Positions 51,866-60,345 of a stretch of 64,000 nucleotides of DNA are shown one piece after another. Positions within the stretch are counted from its first letter, which is position 1. Every line of letters starts with the position of its first letter. The notes below the pieces were generated by a model. That model ran no database searches. It was not told the DNA's origin and was given only the letters and a program-made list of their open reading frames with translations. The translations under genes were made by a program, and so were the position numbers. This DNA comes from Alphaproteobacteria bacterium (lineage in GTDB: Bacteria > Pseudomonadota > Alphaproteobacteria > UBA8366), in NCBI GenBank assembly GCA_021774335.1, contig JAJFJD010000008.1, positions 124,001-188,000 on the forward strand, given 5' to 3'.

Positions 51866-52411
51866 ATGATTACGGGTCATGTGTTTATCGCCACAAGCCT
51901 CGACGGGTTTGTCGCGCGGAAAGCGGGCGAGTTGGATTGGTTGATGAAGCAGGAAACCGAGGGGGAAGATCACGGCTACGATGCCTTCATGGCGTCGGTC
52001 GACGGCCTCGTGATGGGACGTGGGTCATTCCAGACCGTACTGACCTTCGAAGAGTGGCCCTACGAGAAGCCCGTCGTGGTGATGAGCCAGACACTCAGCC
52101 AGGACGATGTGCCAGAGGCATTCGCGGATCGAGTGACACTGACGCGGCTCGATCCGGCCGGCGTCATGAAAATGCTCGAAGGGCAGGGGTGGAGCCGAGT
52201 CTACGTGGACGGCGGGAAGGTCGTGCAGTCCTTCCTGCGGGAAGGACTGATCGCCGACATGGCTCTGACCCGTATCCCAATCCTGATCGGTGACGGGATC
52301 TCGTTGTTCGGCGCCTTGGACCGGGACGTCGATTGCGAGCACCTGGATACCCGGACGTTTCCGTCCGGCCTCGTAACGTCGCGGTACCGCATCGTGAACG
52401 AGGCCGGTTAA
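51866..52411 (+). CDS. RibD C-terminal-like dihydrofolate reductase family protein
   Basis: 181 residues of the YyaP/YwjB type: GHVFIATSLDGFVARKAGEL at the N-terminus, DGLVMGRGSFQTVLTF, PVVVMSQTLSQ, VYVDGGKVVQSFLREGLIAD and PILIGDGISLFG. The fold is that of dihydrofolate reductase and of the RibD reductase domain; these short proteins bind NADPH but their substrates are mostly unknown. It lacks the full folate pocket, so it should not be called DHFR itself. Convergent, with a 4-bp overlap, with the GFA-family gene. Confidence 0.9.
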   Translation: MITGHVFIATSLDGFVARKAGELDWLMKQETEGEDHGYDAFMASVDGLVMGRGSFQTVLTFEEWPYEKPVVVMSQTLSQDDVPEAFADRVTLTRLDPAGVMKMLEGQGWSRVYVDGGKVVQSFLREGLIADMALTRIPILIGDGISLFGALDRDVDCEHLDTRTFPSGLVTSRYRIVNEAG

Positions 52412-52815
52412 CCGGGCATCTTTTCGAAGCCCTTCAATTCGGGGTCGACCGGCGTCGATTCAATCTTGCTGGACAGGTAGACGTTGACTGCGGGCTTGAC
52501 CAAGGACGTCTGGTCCAGTCCTCCGACCCGGATGCTCATCATATTCGGACGGTTGGAATTCTTGCCGAACAGTTGCGAGCCGCAGTCCGGACAGAAGTGT
52601 TTCTCCATATCCGCGCCGCTATCGGCCTTGTGGTGAAAGACACCCGGTGTCCCGGTGACCTGCAATGCGTCCTTGTCGATGAACACCAAGGTGCTGTAGG
52701 CCGCGCCCGTGGCGGCCCGGCAATCGCTGCAGTGGCAGTTGGCCATTAATTTGATTTCAGTGTCCGCGCTGTATTCGATATTTCCACACAGGCATTTTCC
52801 GGACAGCTCTGGCAT
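52408..52815 (-). CDS. GFA (CENP-V/glutathione-dependent formaldehyde-activating) family protein
   Basis: 135 residues with the GFA zinc-binding cysteines: CLCGNIEY (C8, C10), NCHCSDCRAATG (C27, C29, C32) and FCPDCGSQLFG (C75, C78). GFA proteins include formaldehyde-glutathione condensing enzymes, but most members are uncharacterised. The ATG at 52815 is used because GGAG lies 7 nt upstream; the same frame continues open far upstream through the MFS gene in the wrong frame, so the apparent 665-codon protein is an artefact. Confidence 0.9.
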   Translation of the reverse strand: MPELSGKCLCGNIEYSADTEIKLMANCHCSDCRAATGAAYSTLVFIDKDALQVTGTPGVFHHKADSGADMEKHFCPDCGSQLFGKNSNRPNMMSIRVGGLDQTSLVKPAVNVYLSSKIESTPVDPELKGFEKMPG

Positions 52816-52904
52816 CGGTTGGCTCCACATTATTTGTTCATTGCTAATTCCAGGATAGCGGTAACGTCCCGGCGGCACCACCGATGTGCCAAGGCGTGTC
52901 CCGA

Positions 52905-54458
52905 TTATGGAGATGCCTTGGAACGACCGAGGATCCAGGCCGGGATGAGGGCCAAGATGAAGACACCGGCGGTGATCAGAAACCCGTCCTGGAAGCCGAA
53001 GGTGGTCGCCTGCGCCTCGATGACTTGTGAAAGGTAATCGTTTGCCAGGGAGTCCAGCATGGCTTCCGGCACGCCGTCCGCCTGCAATATCTTTTTCACG
53101 TGCTCCAGCATTTCGCGGGTCGTCGCGTTCGCGATCGTCTGCGTCGCCGAAAGGCTGTCGCTGTGAAACTGCGTCCTGATTTCGAGAATGACGACGAGTA
53201 AGTTGATGCCGCAGGCGCCGCCGAGCTGCCGGAAGAAATTGATCGTGCCCGATCCCTGGTTCAACCGCTCCGGCGGCAACGCGTTGAGCGCCGACGCCAT
53301 CAGCGGCGGATTGATGAACCCCATGCCGACCCGGGAGATGATGGCGAAGAAGGCAAAGCTCCAGAACACCGTGTTTATATCCGCGCCCGCCATGTAATAG
53401 ACGCCGACGGCGAACAGAATCAGGCCGCCCATGATGGGCAGTTGCGGGGGCACGAGGTCGGCTAACCGGCCGGTCAGCGGAAAGATCACCATCAGGAGAA
53501 GGCTGGCCGGCAACAGCAGGAAGCCGGCGACCGTCGCCGTGTATCCCTGGACGATCTGACCGAACACCGGAATCGCGTAGGTCATCGCGAAATTGCCCAT
53601 GCCGAAGACGAAGGCCAGGACGACTGCCGAGGCGAACCGCGCGTTCTTGAACAAGGTGAAGTCGAGCAGGCGCGTGCCCTCGCGAAGTTGCATGAGGGTG
53701 AAGCCGACCGCCGCACCGATGCCGATGACGAGGCGCAGCGCGATATCGTTCGAAAGCCAGCCCTCGCGCTGGCCATTGGAAATTCCCGAAATCAGGCAAT
53801 AGAGCGCGATGCAAAGAAGCGCATAGCTTGTCCAGTCGAACGGCGTTCGCGGTCCCTCGTCGCGTTGCGACGGCATGAAGATGACACCCATGGCGAACGC
53901 AAGCAGCACCAGCGGCAGGGGCACGAGGAAAATTGCACGCCAACCGAGCGTATCGACGGTGATCCCGCCGATGACCGGACCGAGGCCCAAGGCGAACACC
54001 AGTCCCATACCGTATATGCCCATCGCGGTGCCGCGGCGTTCCTTCGGGAAGATTTTGAACAGTGTGACCATGACGATGGGCTGGATGATACCGGCGGCGA
54101 AGCCTTGCATCACGCGGCCGAAAATGATCACGTCGAGTACCTGTACGACGCTGCAGATCACGCCGCCGAGGGCGAAGACGGCCAGCAGAAGACAGAAGGC
54201 GAGCCGCTGACCGAACGTATGGACGAACCATGCATTCAGGAGCTGGCTCGCCGTCATCGTGGCAATGAAGGCGGTCGATAGAAGCTGTGCCTTGTCTTGA
54301 CCGACGCCGTACGCACCCATGACATCGGGAACGGCGACATTCACGATGGTGCCGGAAAAAACCATGGTGAAGGAGGCAACCATACCGCCGATGGTCAGGA
54401 ACCAACGGTAGGCCGGGCCATAACGAGCGCTGAGTTGGTCAAAGCTTTCGGTTGCCAC
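52905..54458 (-). CDS. DHA2-family MFS multidrug transporter
   Basis: 517 residues with about 14 membrane segments and the DHA2 (EmrB/QacA) motifs: GTIVNVAVPDVMGAYGV in helix 1 (motif D1), WRAIFLVPLPLVLLAFAMGV, GLVFALGLGPVIGGITVDTL (motif C). It exports drugs or organic anions by proton antiport. The GTG at 54458 is the likely start because GGGAGG sits just upstream; the frame open to 54614 would add 52 non-hydrophobic residues. No EmrA-like membrane-fusion partner or TetR regulator is adjacent. It is divergent from an SDR gene. Confidence 0.92.
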   Translation of the reverse strand: MATESFDQLSARYGPAYRWFLTIGGMVASFTMVFSGTIVNVAVPDVMGAYGVGQDKAQLLSTAFIATMTASQLLNAWFVHTFGQRLAFCLLLAVFALGGVICSVVQVLDVIIFGRVMQGFAAGIIQPIVMVTLFKIFPKERRGTAMGIYGMGLVFALGLGPVIGGITVDTLGWRAIFLVPLPLVLLAFAMGVIFMPSQRDEGPRTPFDWTSYALLCIALYCLISGISNGQREGWLSNDIALRLVIGIGAAVGFTLMQLREGTRLLDFTLFKNARFASAVVLAFVFGMGNFAMTYAIPVFGQIVQGYTATVAGFLLLPASLLLMVIFPLTGRLADLVPPQLPIMGGLILFAVGVYYMAGADINTVFWSFAFFAIISRVGMGFINPPLMASALNALPPERLNQGSGTINFFRQLGGACGINLLVVILEIRTQFHSDSLSATQTIANATTREMLEHVKKILQADGVPEAMLDSLANDYLSQVIEAQATTFGFQDGFLITAGVFILALIPAWILGRSKASP

Positions 54459-54682
54459 ATCGCCTCCCGCGCTGGCCACCGGGCGAAGCGATACGGAAGG
54501 GATTTGCCCGTGCGTCGCCGGATTACGGCCATTAAAGGGTAGAGGTGCTAGGTCCGCAATCGCCCCGACGGTGTCGCCCGTCAATGATTCAAGGGGATTT
54601 GCCTTAGATCGCAAGCCGCCCGACTATGGAGGAAGGTCGGCGAACCGGAATGTTGAACCAACAAAACAAAGGGAACCGCTCG

Positions 54683-55444
54683 ATGAGTGATGGGGATGGA
54701 AAGACGTTGGCCGGCAAAGTCGCTTTGGTGACAGGGGCGGTCCGCCGGTCCGGCCGCGCGACGGCGCTGGAGTTGGCGCGGTGTGGCGCGTCCGTGGCGA
54801 TCAATACGCGCCGGTCGGTGGATGAAGCGGAAGCCGTCAGGAAGGAACTCGAGGCGCTTGGCGTTAAGGCCGGCGTGTATGTCGCCGATGTTACCGAGGA
54901 ACAGGGCGTGATCGACATGGTCGATGCGATCGCGAACGACCTGGGGCCTGTCGATATCCTGGTGAACAACGCGGCTGACCGCGGGCGGGTGCCGACGCTG
55001 GAACTTAGCTTTGATGAGTGGCACCGCATCGTTCATATCATCCTCGATGGGGCGTTTCTCTGCAGCCGGGCCGTTCTGCCGCACATGGTCGAGCAGGGCT
55101 GGGGCCGGATCGTGAATATCAGCGGCCTCGGACATTATGCGGGCTACGCCGAGCGGGTTCATGTCCATGCGGGCAAGGGCGGCCTCGAAGCGATGACCCA
55201 CAGCCTGTCGAGCGAGTTCTGCGACAAGGGCATTACGGTCAATACCGTCTGTGTCGGCCTGATCGGCGGCGAGCGCCCAGCCTCGGCGGGTCCGCATCCG
55301 AAGAATGTCCCGAATGCCGCACCGGTTGGCTATATGGGCGAACCGATCGACATCGCGAATGCCGTGAATTTCCTTTGCCAGCCGGCCGCGCGCTTTATCA
55401 CCGGCGAGACGTTGCACGTAAACGGCGGCGAATACCTGGCATAG
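54683..55444 (+). CDS. SDR-family oxidoreductase
   Basis: 253 residues of a FabG-like SDR: KVALVTGAVRRSGRATALEL (a variant of TGxxxGxG), NNAADRGRVPTLELS, ISGLGHYAGYAERVHVHAGK (the Ser, and the active-site Tyr/Lys as YAERVHVHAGK instead of YxxxK, i.e. His replaces the canonical Tyr spacing), and ARFITGETLHVNGGEYLA. The altered catalytic segment suggests changed or lost reductase activity. It is followed by an enolase-superfamily gene and a dienelactone hydrolase, suggesting a sugar-acid or lactone pathway. AAGGGA lies upstream of the ATG. Confidence 0.85.
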   Translation: MSDGDGKTLAGKVALVTGAVRRSGRATALELARCGASVAINTRRSVDEAEAVRKELEALGVKAGVYVADVTEEQGVIDMVDAIANDLGPVDILVNNAADRGRVPTLELSFDEWHRIVHIILDGAFLCSRAVLPHMVEQGWGRIVNISGLGHYAGYAERVHVHAGKGGLEAMTHSLSSEFCDKGITVNTVCVGLIGGERPASAGPHPKNVPNAAPVGYMGEPIDIANAVNFLCQPAARFITGETLHVNGGEYLA

Positions 55445-55534
55445 CTGCCCAAACCCGATTTGGCACGATTGATCGGTTGTCGTGGCTCTGTGCTAACGTT
55501 TTCACCCGATCCTTGAAGAACGGATGCATCCGCC

Positions 55535-56629
55535 ATGAAAATTACCGGCTACGAAGCGACCATCGTCAATCTTCCGGAAGACGATCCCCTGGCGAACACC
55601 GAGGCCCGAGGCGGCGCGCTCCGTCCGGTCGTGATCTTGCGGCTTCGCACCGACAGCGGTGTCGAGGGCATCGGCGTAACCTTCTACGGCGCCGCGTTGA
55701 CCGGTAGTTTACATTTGGCTGTCGAGGGCCTCGCCGCCCTTACCGTCGGTGAGGATCCGCTGCGCATCGAGAACATTTTGGCAAAGTTGCACGGCGGCGT
55801 CGGCGATTCCTGCGGGCCGGGCGGCATTTTCATGTTGGCGTTGTCGGCGATCGACATTGCGCTGTGGGATATCAAGGGCAAGGCGCTGGACCAACCGCTC
55901 TGGAAATTGCTGGGCGGGCATCGCGATCGTGTCGCGACATATGCATCGGGGTCTTTGCGTCGTAATTTGACGGACGACCAGGCGCAGCGGGCCGCGCAAA
56001 TCTTGGTACAGAAGGGCTTCCGGGAGATGAAGACGCAGATGGCGCTGCCCGGTGACCCAACGCCGGCGGATGAAATCCGCCGCATGCGCGTGGTGCGCGA
56101 GGCCATCGGCCCGGATATCAAACTGATGTGCGACATCAACCAGCGCTGGCGGCCGGAACAGGCGATCGATATTGGCAGTCGCGTCGAGGATATCGGTTTG
56201 TTTTGGCTGGAGGACGTGACGACAGCGGATGACTACCAGGGACTGGCTCGCGTCACCGCTGCCCTGAAGACGCCGGTCGCTGGCGGCGAATATCTGTACG
56301 GTATCGCGCCGTTCCGGCAAATGATCGAGGCGCGGTCGGTCGACATCGTCATGATCGACATTGCTCGGGTCGGCGGCGTGACGTCATGGATGAAGGTCGC
56401 GGGCATGGCCGAAGCGTTCAATCTGCCGGTGGTCAGCCATGTGATGCCGGAGATTCTGGTGCATGTGGTTGCTGCATGTCCGAACGGGCTTACGGTGGAA
56501 TACATGCCGTGGATGCTCAAGCTTTATGAGGAAACGCCGGCGATCGAGGACGGCGAAATTGTGCTGCCTGACAAGCCCGGGTTGGGATTGAAATTCGACG
56601 AAAAAGCCGTTGCGGCTTTCAAGGCGTAA
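55535..56629 (+). CDS. Enolase-superfamily enzyme, mandelate racemase/muconate lactonizing type
   Basis: 364 residues. The barrel carries the catalytic Lys in EMKTQMAL (KxQ motif), metal ligands in LMCDINQRW (Asp), FWLEDVTT (Glu) and VAGGEYLYG (Glu), and the second base in VVSHVMPEI (His). This Lys/His pair is the mandelate racemase/acid-sugar dehydratase arrangement. The substrate is probably a sugar acid or aromatic 2-hydroxyacid. It lies between an SDR gene (90 bp upstream) and a dienelactone hydrolase gene (51 bp downstream), all on the same strand, so they likely form an operon. Confidence 0.93.
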   Translation: MKITGYEATIVNLPEDDPLANTEARGGALRPVVILRLRTDSGVEGIGVTFYGAALTGSLHLAVEGLAALTVGEDPLRIENILAKLHGGVGDSCGPGGIFMLALSAIDIALWDIKGKALDQPLWKLLGGHRDRVATYASGSLRRNLTDDQAQRAAQILVQKGFREMKTQMALPGDPTPADEIRRMRVVREAIGPDIKLMCDINQRWRPEQAIDIGSRVEDIGLFWLEDVTTADDYQGLARVTAALKTPVAGGEYLYGIAPFRQMIEARSVDIVMIDIARVGGVTSWMKVAGMAEAFNLPVVSHVMPEILVHVVAACPNGLTVEYMPWMLKLYEETPAIEDGEIVLPDKPGLGLKFDEKAVAAFKA

Positions 56630-56680
56630 CGTATGCGCGACAGCGCCGAGCAATCGATTGGCCTATAGGGAGAAGCGACA

Positions 56681-57400
56681 ATGCACCGCATAGAGACCGT
56701 CACCGTCCAAGATAGCCCGATGGAAATCTTCGTGTTCGAACCTGAAGGGGCAGGGCCGCATCCCGGCATTGTCTTGGCGCAGCACATTCCCGTCGGCCAT
56801 ACCGGCCTCGAAAACGACGAAGTGACGTTAAAGACCGCCGAACGCTATGCCGAGAATGGCTATGTGGTCGCGGTGCCGTTCATCTTCCACTGGTGGCCGA
56901 AGGAAGCCGACATCCAGGTCAAACGCGACGAATTCCGCGACGATTGGACGGCTCTGGACCTGGGAGCGACCTACGATTTTCTGGCGGGAATGGACACTGT
57001 GGACGGCGATCGCATCGGCATCGTCGGGCATTGCTGGGGCGGCCGGGTCGCCTGGCTGGCCGCGTGCCACAATCCGGATTATAAGGCCTGCGCGATCTTT
57101 TACGGCGGCCGCATCAAATTGCCGATGGGGCCGGGAACGCCGCCGGCCATCGACCTTGCCGGCGACATCAAATGCCCGGTTGCCGGTTTCTTTGGCAACG
57201 AAGACGCCGGCCCGTCGCCGGAGGACGTTGACGATTACGACGCTGCCCTGACCGACGCCGGCGTCCCGCATGTCTTTCACCGCTACGACGGCGCGGGGCA
57301 CGGCTTCCAGTCTTTCACCAGCGAGGAACGGTATCGCCATGAGGTCAGCGAAAAGGCCTGGGGCGAGGTATTGGCGTTTTTGGGTGAGAAACTCGGCTGA
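56681..57400 (+). CDS. Dienelactone hydrolase family protein
   Basis: 239 residues: nucleophile Cys in GIVGHCWGGRVA (about 108-119), Asp in FFGNEDAGPSPED, His in YDGAGHGFQSFTSEERY. This Cys-Asp-His triad is that of carboxymethylenebutenolidase. It opens a dienelactone or another enol-lactone in the cytoplasm (no signal peptide). Third gene of the SDR-enolase-DLH run; GGGAGAAGC precedes the ATG. Confidence 0.93.
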   Translation: MHRIETVTVQDSPMEIFVFEPEGAGPHPGIVLAQHIPVGHTGLENDEVTLKTAERYAENGYVVAVPFIFHWWPKEADIQVKRDEFRDDWTALDLGATYDFLAGMDTVDGDRIGIVGHCWGGRVAWLAACHNPDYKACAIFYGGRIKLPMGPGTPPAIDLAGDIKCPVAGFFGNEDAGPSPEDVDDYDAALTDAGVPHVFHRYDGAGHGFQSFTSEERYRHEVSEKAWGEVLAFLGEKLG

Positions 57401-57562
57401 ACCCGCTGCCGTCTCACAAGAATTTCGGAGTGGGGATTGTTCCGGTAAAGGCGCTGTTTTCGAAATCCGCAACAGGCGGACGATGCCAGTTCGCCGTCTG
57501 CACACCCGTAGCGACCCATTTTTGAATTCGACCCAAGCCGCGCCGGGCGAACGAACTCCCGA

Positions 57563-58285
57563 CTATTCCTGAGCAGCGGCGGATTTTTGTCGTCCCGCGC
57601 CCGCTTCCGGATATCCCTTTGGATGGAGCAACCAGCTGAGCGCGAGGGTCGCCAATACGGCACCGACGCATTGCGCGATAATGAAGGCCGGGGCATCGAT
57701 TGGCCGGATACCGGAAAAAGTATCTGTCAGGGCGCGCGCAAGCGTAACGGCCGGGTTTGCGAAACTGGTGGACGCGGTGAACCAATAGGCGGCGGTGATG
57801 TAAAGCCCCACCATCCAAGCCACGCCATCGGGCCGCCACCGCAAGGCGGCGAAGATCGTGCCGACGAGCCCGAAGGTTGCGACGACTTCGGAAAGCCATT
57901 GCGCCGGTCCGGTTCGGGTATGCGCCGACAATTGCCATACCGCTTCCTCGAACATTGCGTGCGCGACCAGTGTCCCGATTATGCCGCCTGCGACCTGCGC
58001 GAGGAGGTATAGAAACGCCGAAGTTCCTCGAATTTCGCGGCGAATTAAAAATGCCAATGTAACCGCAGGATTGAAATGCGCGCCAGAAACCGGGCCAAGT
58101 GATGTGATGAGAACGACGAGAATCGCGCCGGTAGGGATCGTGTTGCCGAGAAGGGCAACGGCGACATTTCCGGCGGCGAGCCGTTCCGCCATGATCCCGG
58201 AGCCGACGACGGTGGCCAGGAGCAGGGCGGTGCCGCCGAATTCGGCGGCCAAACGACGGGAAAGACTATTCTCCTGCATACTCAA
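57563..58285 (-). CDS. Aquaporin/aquaglyceroporin-family channel (ArsR-linked)
   Basis: 240 residues with six membrane helices and both NPA boxes, AHFNPAVTLAFL and FANPAVTLARAL. MIP channels in ars operons (AqpS) let arsenite or methylarsenite pass. Its start overlaps the ArsR gene stop by 4 bp, strongly implying co-expression under that repressor. Residues forming the selectivity filter cannot be assigned without a model, so water versus metalloid permeability is open. Confidence 0.9.
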   Translation of the reverse strand: MSMQENSLSRRLAAEFGGTALLLATVVGSGIMAERLAAGNVAVALLGNTIPTGAILVVLITSLGPVSGAHFNPAVTLAFLIRREIRGTSAFLYLLAQVAGGIIGTLVAHAMFEEAVWQLSAHTRTGPAQWLSEVVATFGLVGTIFAALRWRPDGVAWMVGLYITAAYWFTASTSFANPAVTLARALTDTFSGIRPIDAPAFIIAQCVGAVLATLALSWLLHPKGYPEAGAGRQKSAAAQE

Positions 58286-58650
58286 GTGCGCCCTTTGTTT
58301 TTCGTTCGATTCTGTCGTCCCTTGACCGGCGTGTCCGCGATCTCGCCTAGGAAATTGCGCAGCGGTTCCAGCATCTCTGCATTAAGCGAATAGCAAACGC
58401 GCGGCGGATCGATCTCGCCGGTGATGATTCCCGCCGCTTTCAGAATACGCAAATGCTCGGACGTCGTGGATTGGGCCAACCCAATCGCGTCCACGATGTC
58501 ACAGCCTATGCACGTCTGCTTTTCATGCAGCATCGCGATGATGCCGAGCCGGGCAGGGTGCCCAAGCGCCTTCGCGAGCACCGCGAGACCGTCATGTCGC
58601 GCCGGTGCCGGAGGTGGTTCAAACGCTGGCTGAGTGCTGGCAGGTGTCAT
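58282..58650 (-). CDS. ArsR/SmtB-family repressor with CxxC at the recognition helix
   Basis: 122 residues of a winged-helix repressor: LAKALGHPARLGIIAMLHEK, then TCIGCDIV (C47, C50) and the HTH QSTTSEHLRIL. The CxxCD next to the recognition helix recalls the As(III)-binding CVC of classic ArsR; a further Cys is at CYSL (C86). It probably represses its own transcription with the downstream aquaporin gene and, through the shared spacer, perhaps the divergent arsR-permease unit. Confidence 0.9.
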   Translation of the reverse strand: MTPASTQPAFEPPPAPARHDGLAVLAKALGHPARLGIIAMLHEKQTCIGCDIVDAIGLAQSTTSEHLRILKAAGIITGEIDPPRVCYSLNAEMLEPLRNFLGEIADTPVKGRQNRTKNKGRT

Positions 58651-58689
58651 GCTTTTCCATGTTCATCGTTATTCGACGATGAACGATTT

Positions 58690-58712
58690 ATATCGAGATC
58701 ATATTCCGATAT
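58690..58712. promoter_or_regulatory. Candidate operator in the divergent arsR spacer (leftward side)
   Basis: ATATCG (58690-58695) and CGATAT (58707-58712) form an inverted repeat separated by 11 bp, about 40 bp upstream of the leftward ArsR start. The size is reasonable for a dimeric ArsR protein. Function inferred only from position and symmetry. Confidence 0.35.
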
Positions 58713-58817
58713 CAACAGCGCATACACCCTGATCCGGACATCGGAAATTTTGGAGTACGCATGCCGATTAACATCGAAGCGCAAAAGTATGTTCAATGAT
58801 ACAATAAAATCAATGAT

Positions 58818-58827
58818 ATTTCGAAAT
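58818..58827. promoter_or_regulatory. Candidate ArsR operator upstream of the rightward arsR gene
   Basis: ATTTCGAAAT is a perfect 10-bp palindrome 50 bp upstream of the ATG at 58877, inside the AT-rich divergent spacer (58651-58876). It may be the operator of the rightward unit. Confidence 0.35.
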
Positions 58828-58876
58828 TCCTAAGAATATACTTGCATGGTCGATCCCCTTCGTGCATGCTGATCTC

Positions 58877-59188
58877 ATGGATGATGCGATGATTGCAAAA
58901 CGCTTAGGCGCGCTCGGGAACGAGACGCGGCTGCAGATTTACCGAATTCTGGTAAGGGCAGGGCGCGACGGCGTTCCGGTCAGCGAATTGCAGCGTCGGA
59001 CGGGGATAGCGATTTCGACGGTGTCGCACCACCTCCATAAGCTCATCACGGTGGATCTTGCCTATCAGGAGCGGGACGGCACGACACTTTTCTGTCACGC
59101 CAACTACGGCACCATGGACGAGACACTCGGCTATCTGACCAAGGCGTGTTGCATAGATGCGGAAACCGGCGCGGAAGATGCCGCGTAA
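58877..59188 (+). CDS. ArsR/SmtB-family repressor with C-terminal Cys-Cys pair
   Basis: 103 residues from the ATG at 58877 (a GTG at 58862 is also in frame). LGALGNETRLQIYRILVRAG, then the HTH SELQRRTGIAISTVSHHLHK. Three cysteines: FCHAN (C73) and KACCID (C91, C92). A C-terminal vicinal Cys pair is the As(III)-sensing arrangement of the Acidithiobacillus-type ArsR, different from the CxxC type of the divergent repressor, so the two sensors may respond to different metalloids. Followed after 56 bp by the permease gene. Confidence 0.9.
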   Translation: MDDAMIAKRLGALGNETRLQIYRILVRAGRDGVPVSELQRRTGIAISTVSHHLHKLITVDLAYQERDGTTLFCHANYGTMDETLGYLTKACCIDAETGAEDAA

Positions 59189-59244
59189 CGGCTTTTTTTT
59201 GAATTGGTATTTCGACAAAAGTCGGAATAAGGGAGACGAATTGA

Positions 59245-60270
59245 ATGGTTGACCTAACCCTGCCTGGACGCAGCGCGTTGTCGAAGATCGACCCGGTCAT
59301 CGTGATTGTCGCCATCGTTGTTCTCGGCCTTTTCCTCATGGCCCCGTCGCAGGGTGTCGACAGCGTTAAATTCACACTGCGCGCGCTGGTCAGCGTCGCT
59401 CCTTTCCTACTCGCCTCGATTGCGATTGCCGCCTATGCCAAGGCAAGCGGCGCAGAGCGGCTGATCGCCAAGGCCTTTACCGGCAACATCAAGCGGATGA
59501 TCATCTTCGCCGCGCTGATGGGGGCCCTGTCACCCTTCTGTTCTTGCGGCGTCATTCCTTTGATTGCCGCCTTGCTTGCCATGGGCGTGCCGCTCGCGCC
59601 GGTCATGGCCTTCTGGTTGGCATCGCCGCTCATGGACCCGTCCATGTTCTTTCTGACGGCCGGCACACTCGGGTTCGAGTTTGCGATCTACAAGTCAGTG
59701 GCCGCGATCGCCGTGGGTTTACTCGGCGGTTTCGGGACCTATGCGCTCACGCGCAACGGTTATCTCGCGAATGCCCTGCGCGAGGGGATCGGCGACGGGG
59801 GTTGCGGCGGTGCGTCGGTGCGCAGCGGCAAGGAAGTCGTCTGGGCCTTCTGGAGAGAGCCCGACCGGCGCGCGTTATTCCCGAAGAATGCGCTCAGCAA
59901 CGGTTTGTTTCTCGGCAAGTGGTTGACCATCGCCTTCTTCCTGGAAAGCCTGATGCTGGCCTATATCCCCGGCGAGATGGTGAGCAACTGGATCGGCGGC
60001 GACGGCTGGATGACAATCGCGGGCGCGACTTTGGTCGGCATTCCCGCCTATCTCAACGGATACGCGGCGCTGCCGCTGGTCTCGGGCCTGATCGAGCAGG
60101 GCATGGCGCCCGGCGCGGGCATGGCTTTCCTGCTGGCCGGCGGCGTCAGCTCGATCCCAGCGGCGATTGCGGTCTGGGCGCTGGCAAAACCGCCTGTCTT
60201 CGCCGCTTATCTCGGCTTTGCCATTGTCGGCGCCTTCACGCTTGGTCTGGGCTTCGGCTTTGTTGGATAA
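59245..60270 (+). CDS. DUF318/ArsP-like permease
   Basis: 341 residues, about eight to ten membrane segments, of the COG0701 permease family: APFLLASIAIAAYAKASGAE, then the conserved SPFCSCGVIPLIAALL and PLMDPSMFFLTAGTLG, and a second-half repeat GIPAYLNGYAALPLVSGLIE. ArsP members with a Cys in this region export trivalent organoarsenicals (methylarsenite, roxarsone(III)); others move unknown anions. It is between an ArsR gene and a ComA-like gene on the same strand, suggesting export of that enzyme's product or of its substrate. Confidence 0.9.
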   Translation: MVDLTLPGRSALSKIDPVIVIVAIVVLGLFLMAPSQGVDSVKFTLRALVSVAPFLLASIAIAAYAKASGAERLIAKAFTGNIKRMIIFAALMGALSPFCSCGVIPLIAALLAMGVPLAPVMAFWLASPLMDPSMFFLTAGTLGFEFAIYKSVAAIAVGLLGGFGTYALTRNGYLANALREGIGDGGCGGASVRSGKEVVWAFWREPDRRALFPKNALSNGLFLGKWLTIAFFLESLMLAYIPGEMVSNWIGGDGWMTIAGATLVGIPAYLNGYAALPLVSGLIEQGMAPGAGMAFLLAGGVSSIPAAIAVWALAKPPVFAAYLGFAIVGAFTLGLGFGFVG

Positions 60271-60345
60271 CGGCGAGGCTTGTCAGCGCACCGACCCGGT
60301 ATCACGCTGCAGCGGCCTTTGACAAAAAAGATTGAGGGAACAGAA

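Noticed and set aside
52408..54405. Single 665-codon minus-strand frame joining the GFA protein to a long upstream part
   Set aside because: The upstream part is an out-of-frame reading of the MFS gene; the GFA protein has its own ATG and ribosome-binding site at 52815.
59170..59202. Possible terminator after the rightward ArsR gene (T-run of 8)
   Set aside because: The T-run follows only a 4-bp GCCG/CGGC stem overlapping the stop codon; too weak, and the next gene continues the same unit.
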